From Novosphingobium terrae (lineage in GTDB: Bacteria; Pseudomonadota; Alphaproteobacteria; Sphingomonadales; Sphingomonadaceae): DNA of 64,000 nucleotides. The position numbers were made by a program, and so were the translations under genes. A model generated the notes under the pieces. It was given only the letters and a program-made list of their open reading frames with translations, was not told where the DNA came from and searched no databases. Each line of letters begins with the position of its first letter. The first letter of the stretch is position 1. Shown here in pieces: positions 31,113 through 40,130 of the stretch. The stretch lies in the NCBI RefSeq assembly GCF_017163935.1, contig NZ_JABVZR010000002.1:744001-808000 (forward strand), read 5' to 3'.

Positions 31113-32237
31113 CTATTCGGAGAGGACCGTCGGCTCCATAACTCGCGCCGCACCATGAGTTCGCCTTCGCCCGGCCCATATCATGCGGGGCCGAAGCGCC
31201 GCCCTCATGGGAATGTCAAACCACCGCGAGGCAGCCATGCTGGCGATCAGCAACACCATCAGCGCTCCACCTTCGATGGCAAAGGTGGCCGCCGCCCCCC
31301 GCTCCCGCACGCCGATCACGGCGGCAAGCGCGAGGCAAAAGGGGAAATGGATGGCGTAGACCGGATAGGATGTCTCACCCAGAATCCGCGCGATCCGTTT
31401 CGTGCGGGCCGATGGCTCGGTCACCGAGCAGACCATCACCAAAGCCGGTGAAATCAGAAAAATAAAGACCGCGTCATACAGCGTCCGCTCCCAGTTCAAC
31501 AAACTCAGGAGCAGCGCGCCAGCAGCAAACAAGAGCGGCAGCAGCGGATTGAGCCTGGGCGTAAATCTTCCCCATAGCCCGCGAGATCGATAGAGAGCGA
31601 CCCCCAGCATGAACGAAAAGCATACCCTGAACAGGCCCGCCATCCGCTGATTGTAGGCCCAACCGACATTGGCCGAATGATAATGCTCGATGGCCGCCAG
31701 CATGCCCAGGCCGGACAAGACCAGAAAGGCAATCAGAGGCCTCCCCCGCAAGCGAAACAGACCCAGCGCGAACACAATGTTAATGACCACCTCAAAGAAC
31801 AGCGACCACTCGGGCGCATCGGCGATAAAGGCGCTGCCGACCGGATTATGGAACCAGGACGGCAGGAAGATCAGATTGAGGAGCGCACTGATCCAAATCT
31901 GATCAGGAGGAGCATTGTGAGGCTCCCCCGGAACGGGCAAAATCGTGAGCTGGGTGGTGCCAAGCACGATGCCGAGCGCGATCAACGGCCATAAACGCAC
32001 CGCCCGCATGGCAAGAAAGGAAGGAGCAGTCAGCGTATCCTGCAATTTCCCGTCATAGACATGCGAGATCACAAACCCGCTCAAGACAAAGAAAATATCG
32101 ACCGCCAGATAGTAGCTGCCGTTCAGCATAAAGGCGGATTTGAAGATAACGCCCAGGTGTCCGAGCACGACCACGATCGCGGCGACACCGCGCAGCGCAT
32201 CCAACGTCAGATATTTATGGCCATCTGCCGTTTCCAA
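31113..32237 (-). CDS. acyltransferase-3 (OafA/YrhL-like) membrane protein
   Basis: 374 residues with about ten transmembrane helices. The family start [19 protein letters not shown] contains the conserved Arg-Gly and the His thought to be catalytic. Further marks are [20 protein letters not shown] and [15 protein letters not shown] near the end. These inner-membrane enzymes transfer acetyl or other acyl groups to surface sugars such as O-antigen or exopolysaccharide. The neighbouring island (VirK-like and glycosyltransferase genes) also suggests envelope modification. The C-terminus lies next to the IS remnant but appears complete. Confidence 0.85.
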
Positions 32238-32922
32238 CTCTGCCGCTCCAACCCCCAGACTGCCTTGGCCTGGTTATGAAGCGGTTCTGCATGGAGTCCA
32301 GCCAGGAACCTCGGCCCTATCCTTAATTGCAATGGCTTAGCCTCCTCGAAACTTCCTTGCCACCGCTTGAGGCTGCCACAGCTGCCCCTCGGTTCATTCC
32401 GCCTCGAGTCACCGGCAGAGAAATTCAATGCTGTGGCTGAGTTTCAAGGGAATTTCTGTACTACACCCAGTTGATTACCCCCGATACCCCATCGCCCCGC
32501 AAGCGTCATCGCAACGCGATCCGCCCATTGGTACGGCATGGGAGAAGAGCCTATGCATGCCTGTGAACAGATTGATCTGTCAGGCCAAGAACGGACATAC
32601 CCCACTATTGCCCTCCTACTCTTTGGGAGAAGGCGGCACAGTTAGAAGACTTGGCCGATGATAGCGCTATAAACGCTTATCACCTCCTGCCACATCTTGA
32701 TATCCCACGTCTTACGGCCAAAGAAACCATTGTAAGAAATGCGATTCATCCGCGAGAATCACTTCACCTTGGACAAGCACAGTCATAAAAGCATTTTTTA
32801 CACAATGACAGGACTGTCATAAACATATGGCATTTTTATTGATAGATTTGCCTCGGGACATGCACAATGAATAGACTCAATTAAAGCTTCACAAAATCAC
32901 GGCGCATCGCTTTTCATGCGGC
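32238..32922. other. 685-bp intergenic region at the start of an AT-richer island
   Basis: No gene with a ribosome binding site or recognisable domain. Base composition falls noticeably after about 32640, with A/T runs and TATAAT-like stretches around 32790-32900. These may be the promoter of the VirK-like gene. No terminator with a strong stem was seen. Confidence 0.45.
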
Positions 32923-33924
32923 ATGTTGAGGTTATTCATTATGGCCCTTGCTCTTATGAAAAAAAAATATGCAAAAGCATTTGCATCAAAAGAAGATGGC
33001 CGGCTGAAGGTGGTTGCACGCCTGTATAGATTCAGCAGCTTTATCACAAACCCGGACCGTCATTGGCGCGTCCGCAGGGCTATTTCATGGGATGGCTTCA
33101 AAATCATCAAGCGTCTTCAGCCGAGGATAGAATTCAAATACCTTCACCCTAAATATCTCGTCAAAGGTCTTGATACAGATAGCAAGGCATCGATATTCAT
33201 CAGGCATTACGAGGTTCTGAGTGACGCCTTGTCTGATAAATTGTCAGGATTGATGTTATCAGAAGGACTTGATTTATGGAGCTATGGTGAGGAAGCCGAA
33301 AATCACAGCATAAAGCTCGTGTTCTCGCACCCCACCGACAATGAGGGCGAGCTTACACTCGAGTATATGTTTGGATCATCCCTGATCTATCTGATGTCCT
33401 TCTCATTTGCTCCCGGCTCGCTGGTGGGGCGCCCTGAAGAAACAATCATCCTGCTCACAAGGATACAGGGCATCGCGAAGGAATTTGAAGCAGCCCGCTG
33501 TGCAATGAAGGACCTGCGAGGATTGTCCGCCGCATCTTTGCTCATGGCGGCCCTGCAGGGAATCGCTTTGGGTATAGAAGCCAGAACGATCCTGAGCGTC
33601 TGCGCTGAAGCGCAAGTCTGTTTGACAGACGCAGAATCCTCTGTTTTCCTCAATGCCTATGACAAATATCTCTCCGACCTCGGAGCAGAGAAATATTCCG
33701 ACAAGTTCTTCCTTCTGAACATCCCTTTGGTGGAGCGCCCCCTTGAAGAGGTCAAATCCAGCAATCGCTCACGGGTCCGTTTCCAGCGAGAGCGCAAGCG
33801 GGATCTTCTGACATCATCGCAAAATCTATTCTTGCAATCTCGTGCCCAATCGAGTTCTCCTTACCCTTCGGGAGACGCCCCCATGACGAAAATAGCGCCC
33901 GGAGGCGTGCATGATCGACAATGA
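32923..33924 (+). CDS. VirK/YbjX-like (DUF535) protein
   Basis: 333 residues, no signal peptide. The pattern resembles DUF535: an FIRHYEVLSD segment, the central GELTLEYMFGSSLIYLMSFSF, and the block RIQGIAKEFEAARCAMKDLRGLS (split by short turns) followed by LLMAALQGIALGI and SVCAEAQVCL. VirK/YbjX proteins in Gram-negative pathogens affect envelope integrity and resistance to antimicrobial peptides; the biochemical role is unknown. ATG 32923 lacks a Shine-Dalgarno, whereas ATG 32941 has GAGG 7 nt upstream and may be the true start (MALALMKKK). Codon use is less GC-biased than that of the flanking genes. It overlaps the next gene by 14 bp. Confidence 0.65.
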   Translation: MLRLFIMALALMKKKYAKAFASKEDGRLKVVARLYRFSSFITNPDRHWRVRRAISWDGFKIIKRLQPRIEFKYLHPKYLVKGLDTDSKASIFIRHYEVLSDALSDKLSGLMLSEGLDLWSYGEEAENHSIKLVFSHPTDNEGELTLEYMFGSSLIYLMSFSFAPGSLVGRPEETIILLTRIQGIAKEFEAARCAMKDLRGLSAASLLMAALQGIALGIEARTILSVCAEAQVCLTDAESSVFLNAYDKYLSDLGAEKYSDKFFLLNIPLVERPLEEVKSSNRSRVRFQRERKRDLLTSSQNLFLQSRAQSSSPYPSGDAPMTKIAPGGVHDRQ

Positions 33925-35149
33925 CAAGCCAGTGGTTCTGATCTTCACGTCATCATTCGCGGCTGAAATTGATGGATCTCACGCCAGGGCGGCATCTCTG
34001 TTGAATCGTCTGGCATCAGAATTTTCGAATGTGATGGTTTATTCTCACAAAAATCATCCATCGCATCCCTGGACTGAAGAGAGTGTCAAGCTGTTCCACA
34101 GCCGCTGGCCCAGTGTACATCTGGTGATTGAGGATTTCTCTCCTCTCCTTGCACGGGTTGCTGCCGTTAAAAACCTGCTGGTATCGCTGTTCCCTAAACG
34201 GTCTTCATCGATCCTAGGCTTTAGCGCCCCGAAGCAAAGTATCAATTTCGAAACAATCAAACAACAGGCCGGCGCTTTCATTGTCAGCTACAAATTTGCC
34301 CTTAGCGAACTTAATGGCCTCGACACCTCCAAATGTCTGGTCGATACGCATGACTTGCTGTTCGCAAAATGGGCAAAATTATCAGAAAAAAGCAACCTAT
34401 CGATCAGCGCCTTGCGAAAATTGCGGGGTGAATTGGCAGCTCTCGATGCGACAGCAGGGGTTGTGGCAATATCGCCGTCCGAGACTTCATTCTTCCGCAT
34501 GATGCTGGAAAATTCGAAGACCTTTTATGTTTCCTCTTGGGAGCATCTTTCGGGGAAAGCAAACCGAGGCGACAATCCGGATTATCAATTCGATCTTGTA
34601 TTCGTGGCATCCGGATATGAAATGAACGTCAGGGGGTTTTTATCCCTTCTGAAGACTCATGGCCAATGGCTGTCGCGTTATCGGATCGCTGTGTGCGGAC
34701 AGATTTGCAACGACCCCGCCATCATTGAGGCGGCTTCCGGTTACCCCTCGATCCAGTTGCTGGGGTTTGTCGACAATATAGAGGAAATCTATGCCGTTTC
34801 CAAAGCTGCCCTCGCTCCAGTCGATGGAACAGGCCTCAAGATAAAGATTGTGTCAGCTCTCGAATATGGATTACCCGCCTTCGTTTCGGAACAAGCTTTT
34901 GATGGATTGCCTCATGGGTATGATGGGGCAATTTTCGGCATTGACCAAAATATTTTTCAAGAAATTCTTGAAAACCCACAGCACCTTGAGGAAGCACAAA
35001 AGAAAGCCGCCTCATACTATGATCGATTCAACGCAATGAGCGAGTCTGATCATGTCATGGCAGCGATCAAGAACATATTGACTATCCCCGACAAACCACG
35101 GCCATCTGAACCGAACTTATCTCTCCAAAACCCTGCTGTTCCCGAATGA
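33911..35149 (+). CDS. GT4-like glycosyltransferase
   Basis: 412 residues with two Rossmann-like halves. The N-terminal half (VVLIFTSSFAAEIDGSHARA) resembles the acceptor domain of GT-B enzymes. The C-terminal half has DLVFVASGYEMNVRGFLSLL, IQLLGFVDNIEEIYAVSKAALAPV and GTGLKIKIVSALEYGLPAFVSE, the usual GT4/Glyco_trans_1_4 donor-site block. It probably adds a sugar to a surface glycan on the cytoplasmic side; donor and acceptor are unknown. It overlaps the VirK-like gene by 14 bp, so the two are co-translated. The A/T-richer composition is shared by both and suggests horizontal acquisition. Confidence 0.75.
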   Translation: MIDNDKPVVLIFTSSFAAEIDGSHARAASLLNRLASEFSNVMVYSHKNHPSHPWTEESVKLFHSRWPSVHLVIEDFSPLLARVAAVKNLLVSLFPKRSSSILGFSAPKQSINFETIKQQAGAFIVSYKFALSELNGLDTSKCLVDTHDLLFAKWAKLSEKSNLSISALRKLRGELAALDATAGVVAISPSETSFFRMMLENSKTFYVSSWEHLSGKANRGDNPDYQFDLVFVASGYEMNVRGFLSLLKTHGQWLSRYRIAVCGQICNDPAIIEAASGYPSIQLLGFVDNIEEIYAVSKAALAPVDGTGLKIKIVSALEYGLPAFVSEQAFDGLPHGYDGAIFGIDQNIFQEILENPQHLEEAQKKAASYYDRFNAMSESDHVMAAIKNILTIPDKPRPSEPNLSLQNPAVPE

Positions 35150-35304
35150 ATGATTGCAGCCAAGGCCCCGTCAGCCCTTCGATCATAACGAAGACCATGG
35201 GTTGATGAAGCCAATCCGGGATCGGCCAGATGCCAGAACAAAAATCCAGCACTTCCTGTGCCCCAAAGACGCATGCGTCGCGGGCCAGCAGAGCATGATT
35301 CCAG

Positions 35305-36366
35305 TCAGCGCGCCTCCAGCACCATGTTGAACGGCCCTTGGGTGGCACGTCGCACGCTTGCAAAACCGCCTTCGCGCATAATCCGGGCCAGCCTCTGTTC
35401 CCCGGCCTGAGCCCCGAGCGCCTCGCCGACCTCCTGATCCAGCGATGTTGGCACGCAAATCATGGTGGAGGCATTGTAATATAGCCGCCCCACGGGGTTC
35501 AGATTATCGACTGGCGCGTCACCGGCGATAGGCTCGACGACCATCCAGATTCCGCCATCCGCAAGTATCCGGCGCATGTGGATGGCGCAACCGCGCGGAT
35601 CGCCCATATCGTGCAGGCAATCATACATCGTGATCAGGTCGAAGCCGTCCTCGGCAATGTCCTTCGCCGTTGCCACTTCGAATGTGACGCGGTCAGAAAG
35701 GCCATGGTCTCGTGCATGTCGCCTTGCCTCTTCGATCGAGGGCGCATGGAAGTCAAAGCCCATGAACCGGCTTTCCGGATAGGCTTCGGCCATCAGCAGG
35801 GTCGAGAAACCGACACCGCACCCGACATCCGCAACCTTTACGCCGCTGTGAAGCCGTGCCTCCATGCCATCCAGCGCCGGAATCCAGTTCTGAACGATGT
35901 TGTTGACGTATCCGGGCCGGAAGAATGCACCCGTTGCGCAAAACAGACAGCCGGCATGATCGCCCCAGCGCACGCCGGTGCCATGGCGGAAACAGTCCTC
36001 AACCCTGGCTTCAGCTTCGATCATCGCCGCCACCAGCTCGAAGGCTCCGGCAAGGAAGACCGGGCTGTCCCGGTTGACGAAGACCATGGCCTGTTCTGGC
36101 GACAGGCTGAACCGATCCGAGGCCGGATCGAAATCAACATAGCCGTTCGCAGCCTGTGCGAGCGCCCATTCACGGACATAACGGTCATGCAGGCCGCCTG
36201 CCCTCACGGCCAGTTCATGCGCGTTGGCAGGCGCCCGGGCCAGGGCATCGAACAATCCGAGCCGCATGCCGATGCGAACCGTTGGCACGCTCATCGCACC
36301 GCCCAGATCGCCGAGCATCTTTCCAACGAACGCATGCAGCTTTGTTTCATCGATGACGGGCGGCAT
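35305..36366 (-). CDS. class I SAM-dependent methyltransferase with N-terminal winged helix
   Basis: 353 residues from ATG 36366, chosen because GAGGAGCG lies 6 nt upstream; an ATG at 36408 would add 14 residues. The N-terminal winged helix (about 10-100) has VRIGMRLGLFDALA. The methyltransferase core has VADVGCGVGFSTLLMAEAYP (SAM-binding, about 165-184), FMGFDFHAPSIEEAR and LITMYDCLHDMGDPRG. It resembles the Rv2258c/O-methyltransferase group with dimerisation domains. The substrate is not evident. It is a stand-alone minus-strand gene, convergent with the glycosyltransferase. Confidence 0.82.
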   Translation of the reverse strand: MPPVIDETKLHAFVGKMLGDLGGAMSVPTVRIGMRLGLFDALARAPANAHELAVRAGGLHDRYVREWALAQAANGYVDFDPASDRFSLSPEQAMVFVNRDSPVFLAGAFELVAAMIEAEARVEDCFRHGTGVRWGDHAGCLFCATGAFFRPGYVNNIVQNWIPALDGMEARLHSGVKVADVGCGVGFSTLLMAEAYPESRFMGFDFHAPSIEEARRHARDHGLSDRVTFEVATAKDIAEDGFDLITMYDCLHDMGDPRGCAIHMRRILADGGIWMVVEPIAGDAPVDNLNPVGRLYYNASTMICVPTSLDQEVGEALGAQAGEQRLARIMREGGFASVRRATQGPFNMVLEAR

Positions 36367-36647
36367 GATTTCGCTCCTCTCTTGAGGCCGCGTCACCCGC
36401 GACTCCACAGAACGATCAATTGGGCGCCATCATAGCATAATCGAAGCAAGTTGACCCTCGCTGCCATAACATCCCCATTGGAGGCCTGCTTTTTGAACCG
36501 CTACGTCGCAGCGTCCGGTCAGATCAACCGCCATGGCTAGAATCCATGGCGGCAACAGGGACCAATCGCGCTTAACAGACAACAGTTATGTCAAAACGAA
36601 TGATCGCGCAGAATTAGCGGCGCTGCATACAGAATGGCCCACCCCTG

Positions 36648-38000
36648 CTACTTCCCGGGCGGGGGAGGCATGAAACCAGTCGTCGCCAACACGCGCCCTT
36701 GAGGATCGGCCACAATCCCGATCCCCGCCGCGCCATTGTCAAATGTGGCGAGGTACATGTCCGCGCCCATCATGACTTCACGAAACGTGAGCGACTTGAG
36801 CGTGCCGTAGCGCTTCCGCTGCTCAAGCATAAACGGCAGAGCCTGACGTGCGCCCTCGACCGCGTCAGGAGCGAACAGCGTGTCGTCCATCTTGCCGGTC
36901 GCGTACATGGCGATGATTCGTGTCAGCAACGCGTCGCTGCCCGGTATTGGCGCAGTGCGCGGGGCAAATACTTGCTCGCGCGATGCAACGGCGATGTCAG
37001 TGGCCGGCTTCTGGCCAAGCGCTTTCAGCGCCGCGCCGAAAGCCTCCCCCGCCGGGACCTTGACGTCAGGCTCGACGCCCACACCCTCCCAGTTGGTTTT
37101 GGTGATCGGACTTTCGGGACGACCACCGGGCATCGCTACCATGAAGTCATAGCCGAGGATCACCGGCCCGACGGGATTGGCCCCGCCGCCAGTCACCTCC
37201 CCGACGAGGGTGGCGCGCTTCATGGTCTTGACATCATAGGCGAACTCCTCCCCGCCCGAAAAGGTGGCTTTGCTGGTCAGCACATAGATCGGCACACCGG
37301 CAAAGCTGAAAGGCGTCGGGCCGGTCATGGTGCGATCACGCTTGAACTCCCGAGTACCCGGCGTCCGGTGGATGAACTCGATGAGCGTCGCCGGCTCTGC
37401 GGGCAGCAATAAATAGCTGACCAGATAGGCGACCGATTGCGGCACCCCGCCGCCGTTGCGCCGATCGTCGATAATCAGGGCGCGGCTTCCTTTCAGCTTG
37501 GCCAAGGCCCGATCGAGCACCGGTTTGAACAAGGGCGGCGGTGGAAATCCCGAGACATCAATGTAACCGATATCGTTCGCAAGCTTGTCGGCGCGGACGA
37601 TACCGGCCTCGCTGCCGAAGGTCGGAGGAGCACCTGGCCCTGAAGACGGTGGCGCAGATACCTGCGAGATGACGCGCAGGTGCTTGTCATGCGCGATGGC
37701 GGCGAGATCGGTGGTCAGTCGTTCAGCAAAGGCGGCCGGATCGCTCAGGGCATTGTAGTCACCCCGCGCCAGCGCGGCCGTTATGGCGGCTGCGGCCTGC
37801 TCACCGACATCGGGAAAGACATATTGGTCGCGCATGGACTGGGCGAGCTTTTCAACCACCGCTTGTCGCGTGGCCGCGTCGGTTGCCTTGCCCGGGGCGG
37901 CGACCGGCGGCGGGCCTGCCTGCGCAGCAACCGGCGAGGCAGCAACGGGCAACAATGAGAGGAGCGAGGCACAGGCGGCGAAGCGAAGGCGAAGGATCAT
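36648..38000 (-). CDS. exported S41-family peptidase
   Basis: 450 residues with a signal peptide (about 1-26). An N-terminal helical segment (VVEKLAQSMRDQYVFPDVGE) is typical of IRBP/tricorn-like S41 proteins. It is followed by IGYIDVSGFPP, RALIIDDRRNGGGVP and TSKATFSGGEEFAYDVKTMK, which holds the likely nucleophile Ser and general-base Lys. A C-terminal extension of about 100 residues looks like the DUF3471/NTF2-like tails of such proteins. It probably acts in the periplasm or on the outer membrane. It is a stand-alone gene with no functional partner visible. A PDZ domain is not evident. Confidence 0.82.
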   Translation of the reverse strand: MILRLRFAACASLLSLLPVAASPVAAQAGPPPVAAPGKATDAATRQAVVEKLAQSMRDQYVFPDVGEQAAAAITAALARGDYNALSDPAAFAERLTTDLAAIAHDKHLRVISQVSAPPSSGPGAPPTFGSEAGIVRADKLANDIGYIDVSGFPPPPLFKPVLDRALAKLKGSRALIIDDRRNGGGVPQSVAYLVSYLLLPAEPATLIEFIHRTPGTREFKRDRTMTGPTPFSFAGVPIYVLTSKATFSGGEEFAYDVKTMKRATLVGEVTGGGANPVGPVILGYDFMVAMPGGRPESPITKTNWEGVGVEPDVKVPAGEAFGAALKALGQKPATDIAVASREQVFAPRTAPIPGSDALLTRIIAMYATGKMDDTLFAPDAVEGARQALPFMLEQRKRYGTLKSLTFREVMMGADMYLATFDNGAAGIGIVADPQGRVLATTGFMPPPPGK

Positions 38001-39598
38001 GACGGTTCTCCTCTCTCAAGCGGGCGCCAGTTGACGTGACGGTCGACGGAGTGCGGCCTCTCTCCTATACTCAACTTATGATGCAGTGAAACAGGTGCGG
38101 TTTACTTAAACAGAGGGACGCTTATCGCCTGCTGCCTCTAGTTGCATTTACGTCATGCTCATCTGGAAAATTTCTACCGCTCCGATTAAAAATTTCGTTG
38201 ATGATAGTCATCATAATTGACATGGATTACTCTCCCCTTTTGCGATTGCACCTCCCTGTCGGTTGGCACCGCTGATTTCCGCAAGAGCCCTTGGCCATGA
38301 ATTTCAGACGGTACGCCGGGAGAGCGCATACCTGACAAGGCCGCCCCTCCAGAATTGGGCTTAGCCCGCTCGCCCTTCCTTGCCGGTCACATGCCCCCTC
38401 GGCGGCCTCCATCGAAGCGACGGAAATAGCGGACAGTGCTTTCTTCTGGAAATAATGAGGCCGAGTCGCTTGCCTGATGGCTGAACCGACACGAGCAGCA
38501 GTCCATCATGGACCAAGCATTTCAGAGAAAACGCGCCGAAATGGTTGTAATGTATCACCGACATAGCTGCAGACGAAATTCCAACCGCTCGCCCCCGTAA
38601 ATTAACATAGGCATTGCTGATGAAATGTGCATATCTCAGGATATGTCGAGTGAGCAGCCTTTCTGCCCGATTACCCTTCGGTTCGCTGCTGCGGTAGCCC
38701 GCAGAAGAAGCGAAGGGACCGGCATGTGGAATGATGAGCGGCAAAGCGCGGCAGATGCTCTTGAAATGTTGGCGCGAAATCTTGAGGCAACCGCAGCGGA
38801 AATGGAACGGGGTTGGCGAGGAGAACCTCCCGAGGAAATGATCTAGCGCTCGCCCCATGGAAATCACGGCTGCGAACGGGCAGGATATCATCCTGCTTCT
38901 CGTCGAACCCAAAGACTGACAGCATCCGACCTAGTGCTGATCCGACCGGCGCCCGGCCTATTCCGACACTCCCGAACTCAAAGCCTATCCTCAAGCGCAG
39001 TCCTTCACTCAGGAAGCAGATCGCACAGTTTCAGGGTGACCGCTCCGCACCAGAAGAACAGGAACGTCAGGGTAGACAATTCTAATAGACACGCCACAGC
39101 GATCCATGATCGTTGCGCGATAGGCAACAAGTGTCACTTTCGATTTGTAGCCGTTGCCAGATAGAAGCCTATATCGCTGTGAGCGACCGAAAGCCCCAAA
39201 GGCGCTGCCCCAGCAATCTCGACCGGCCATTCGCCGAGCTTCGTCAGCAAGCCTGTTTTCCCAACCGCATTGCCACACGTGGTTGTCCGCTCTCCCCCCC
39301 ACTGAGCAGCCTAAGCTTACAGGAAAATCGGCGCTGATCGCCCTGCTGACCTCGCCTGATCTGCAGCCTTTGCACGGCCCCGAAGCCCCGGCGAGCCGTT
39401 GAACAACACCACCCATCGATGTCGCAAATTGCTTGTAAGAGCCGAAAAGCCGTCATGCTACGTTGAACAAAATTTCCCATCACACACCCAGCCCGCGAGA
39501 AGAAATTTGAATATCCCTGCACACCTCTCGTATAGCAGCAATCATATAAAATTCACCTTCCCGAAATAATCTGAGAATTATTCTTATAGGAGAATTTT
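38001..39598. other. 1.6-kb region with little coding potential
   Basis: No recognisable protein family on either strand. Frames are short and overlap each other. The only candidate with tolerable context is the 67-residue ORF at 38643-38846. The last 60 bp (39540-39598) are AT-rich and contain the promoter and ribosome binding site of the next gene. I see no tRNA, repeat array or transposase motif here. Confidence 0.5.
38643..38846 (+). CDS. possible 67-residue hypothetical protein
   Basis: ATG 38643 follows AGGAT at short spacing. The C-terminal half (DALEMLARNLEATAAEMERG) would form an amphipathic helix. No family is recognised, and a nearby antisense frame is equally long. It is listed because it is the best candidate in a 1.6-kb gap. 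Confidence 0.25.
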   Translation: MSSEQPFCPITLRFAAAVARRRSEGTGMWNDERQSAADALEMLARNLEATAAEMERGWRGEPPEEMI

Positions 39599-39931
39599 AT
39601 GTCAACGATCGTAACAGAATTCGATCTGGCCACATCTTCCAGTTCGTCAACGCCTAGCGCGGCGGCGAAAGCAAAAAGCCAGCGGGCAGATTTCGCTAAA
39701 GTTTTGGCGGAATTCAACAAGGCCGCCACCGAGACGCAATATGAACGAATCCGCGATGGCATTTTGAAAAAGCACAAAATGACCGAACAGGAATATAGCG
39801 TCCTGACCGGCCCCGAAAAAGACAAGATTAACGATGAAATTCAGGAAGCAGTCAAGCGGGCCGCCCTGCAAAGCCGCGGCATGAGCGCGACTGCCGCATC
39901 CAGTGTGGCTGCAAACGGCCTGCTGGCATAA
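39599..39931 (+). CDS. 110-residue protein of unknown function
   Basis: A strong ribosome binding site (AGGAGA, 6 nt before ATG) and an AT-rich promoter region support this as real. The protein begins with a Ser/Thr-rich segment (SSSSSTPSAAAKAKS), then a charged helical middle (FAKVLAEFNKAATETQYERI, KKHKMTEQEYSVLTGPEKDK) and a small-residue tail (SATAASSVAANGLLA). No signal peptide or membrane helix is present. No family is recognised. The tail of small residues and the Ser-rich head are reminiscent of secreted or appendage-associated helical proteins, but that is speculation. The AAA ATPase starts 199 bp downstream. Confidence 0.6.
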   Translation: MSTIVTEFDLATSSSSSTPSAAAKAKSQRADFAKVLAEFNKAATETQYERIRDGILKKHKMTEQEYSVLTGPEKDKINDEIQEAVKRAALQSRGMSATAASSVAANGLLA

Positions 39932-40130
39932 AATTCAGCACCATCAGCTGACTGGCTCTTGTCCAGTTTGCAGACATATCCGCTGACAAAGCGGCCTGTC
40001 ATCGATCCATCGAATGCCACCCTCTATTCGCCAGACTACAAAATTTATTGCCAGGCAGGCAGGAAGCGTGATGTAACAGCAGCCAAACTAAGCATCTGCT
40101 CATCGATCGCCACAGGATTACAGATTCGGC

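Noticed and set aside
39009..39416. Minus-strand frame in the 1.6-kb gap as a gene
   Set aside because: No domain, no ribosome binding site, odd composition; overlaps equally long plus-strand frames.
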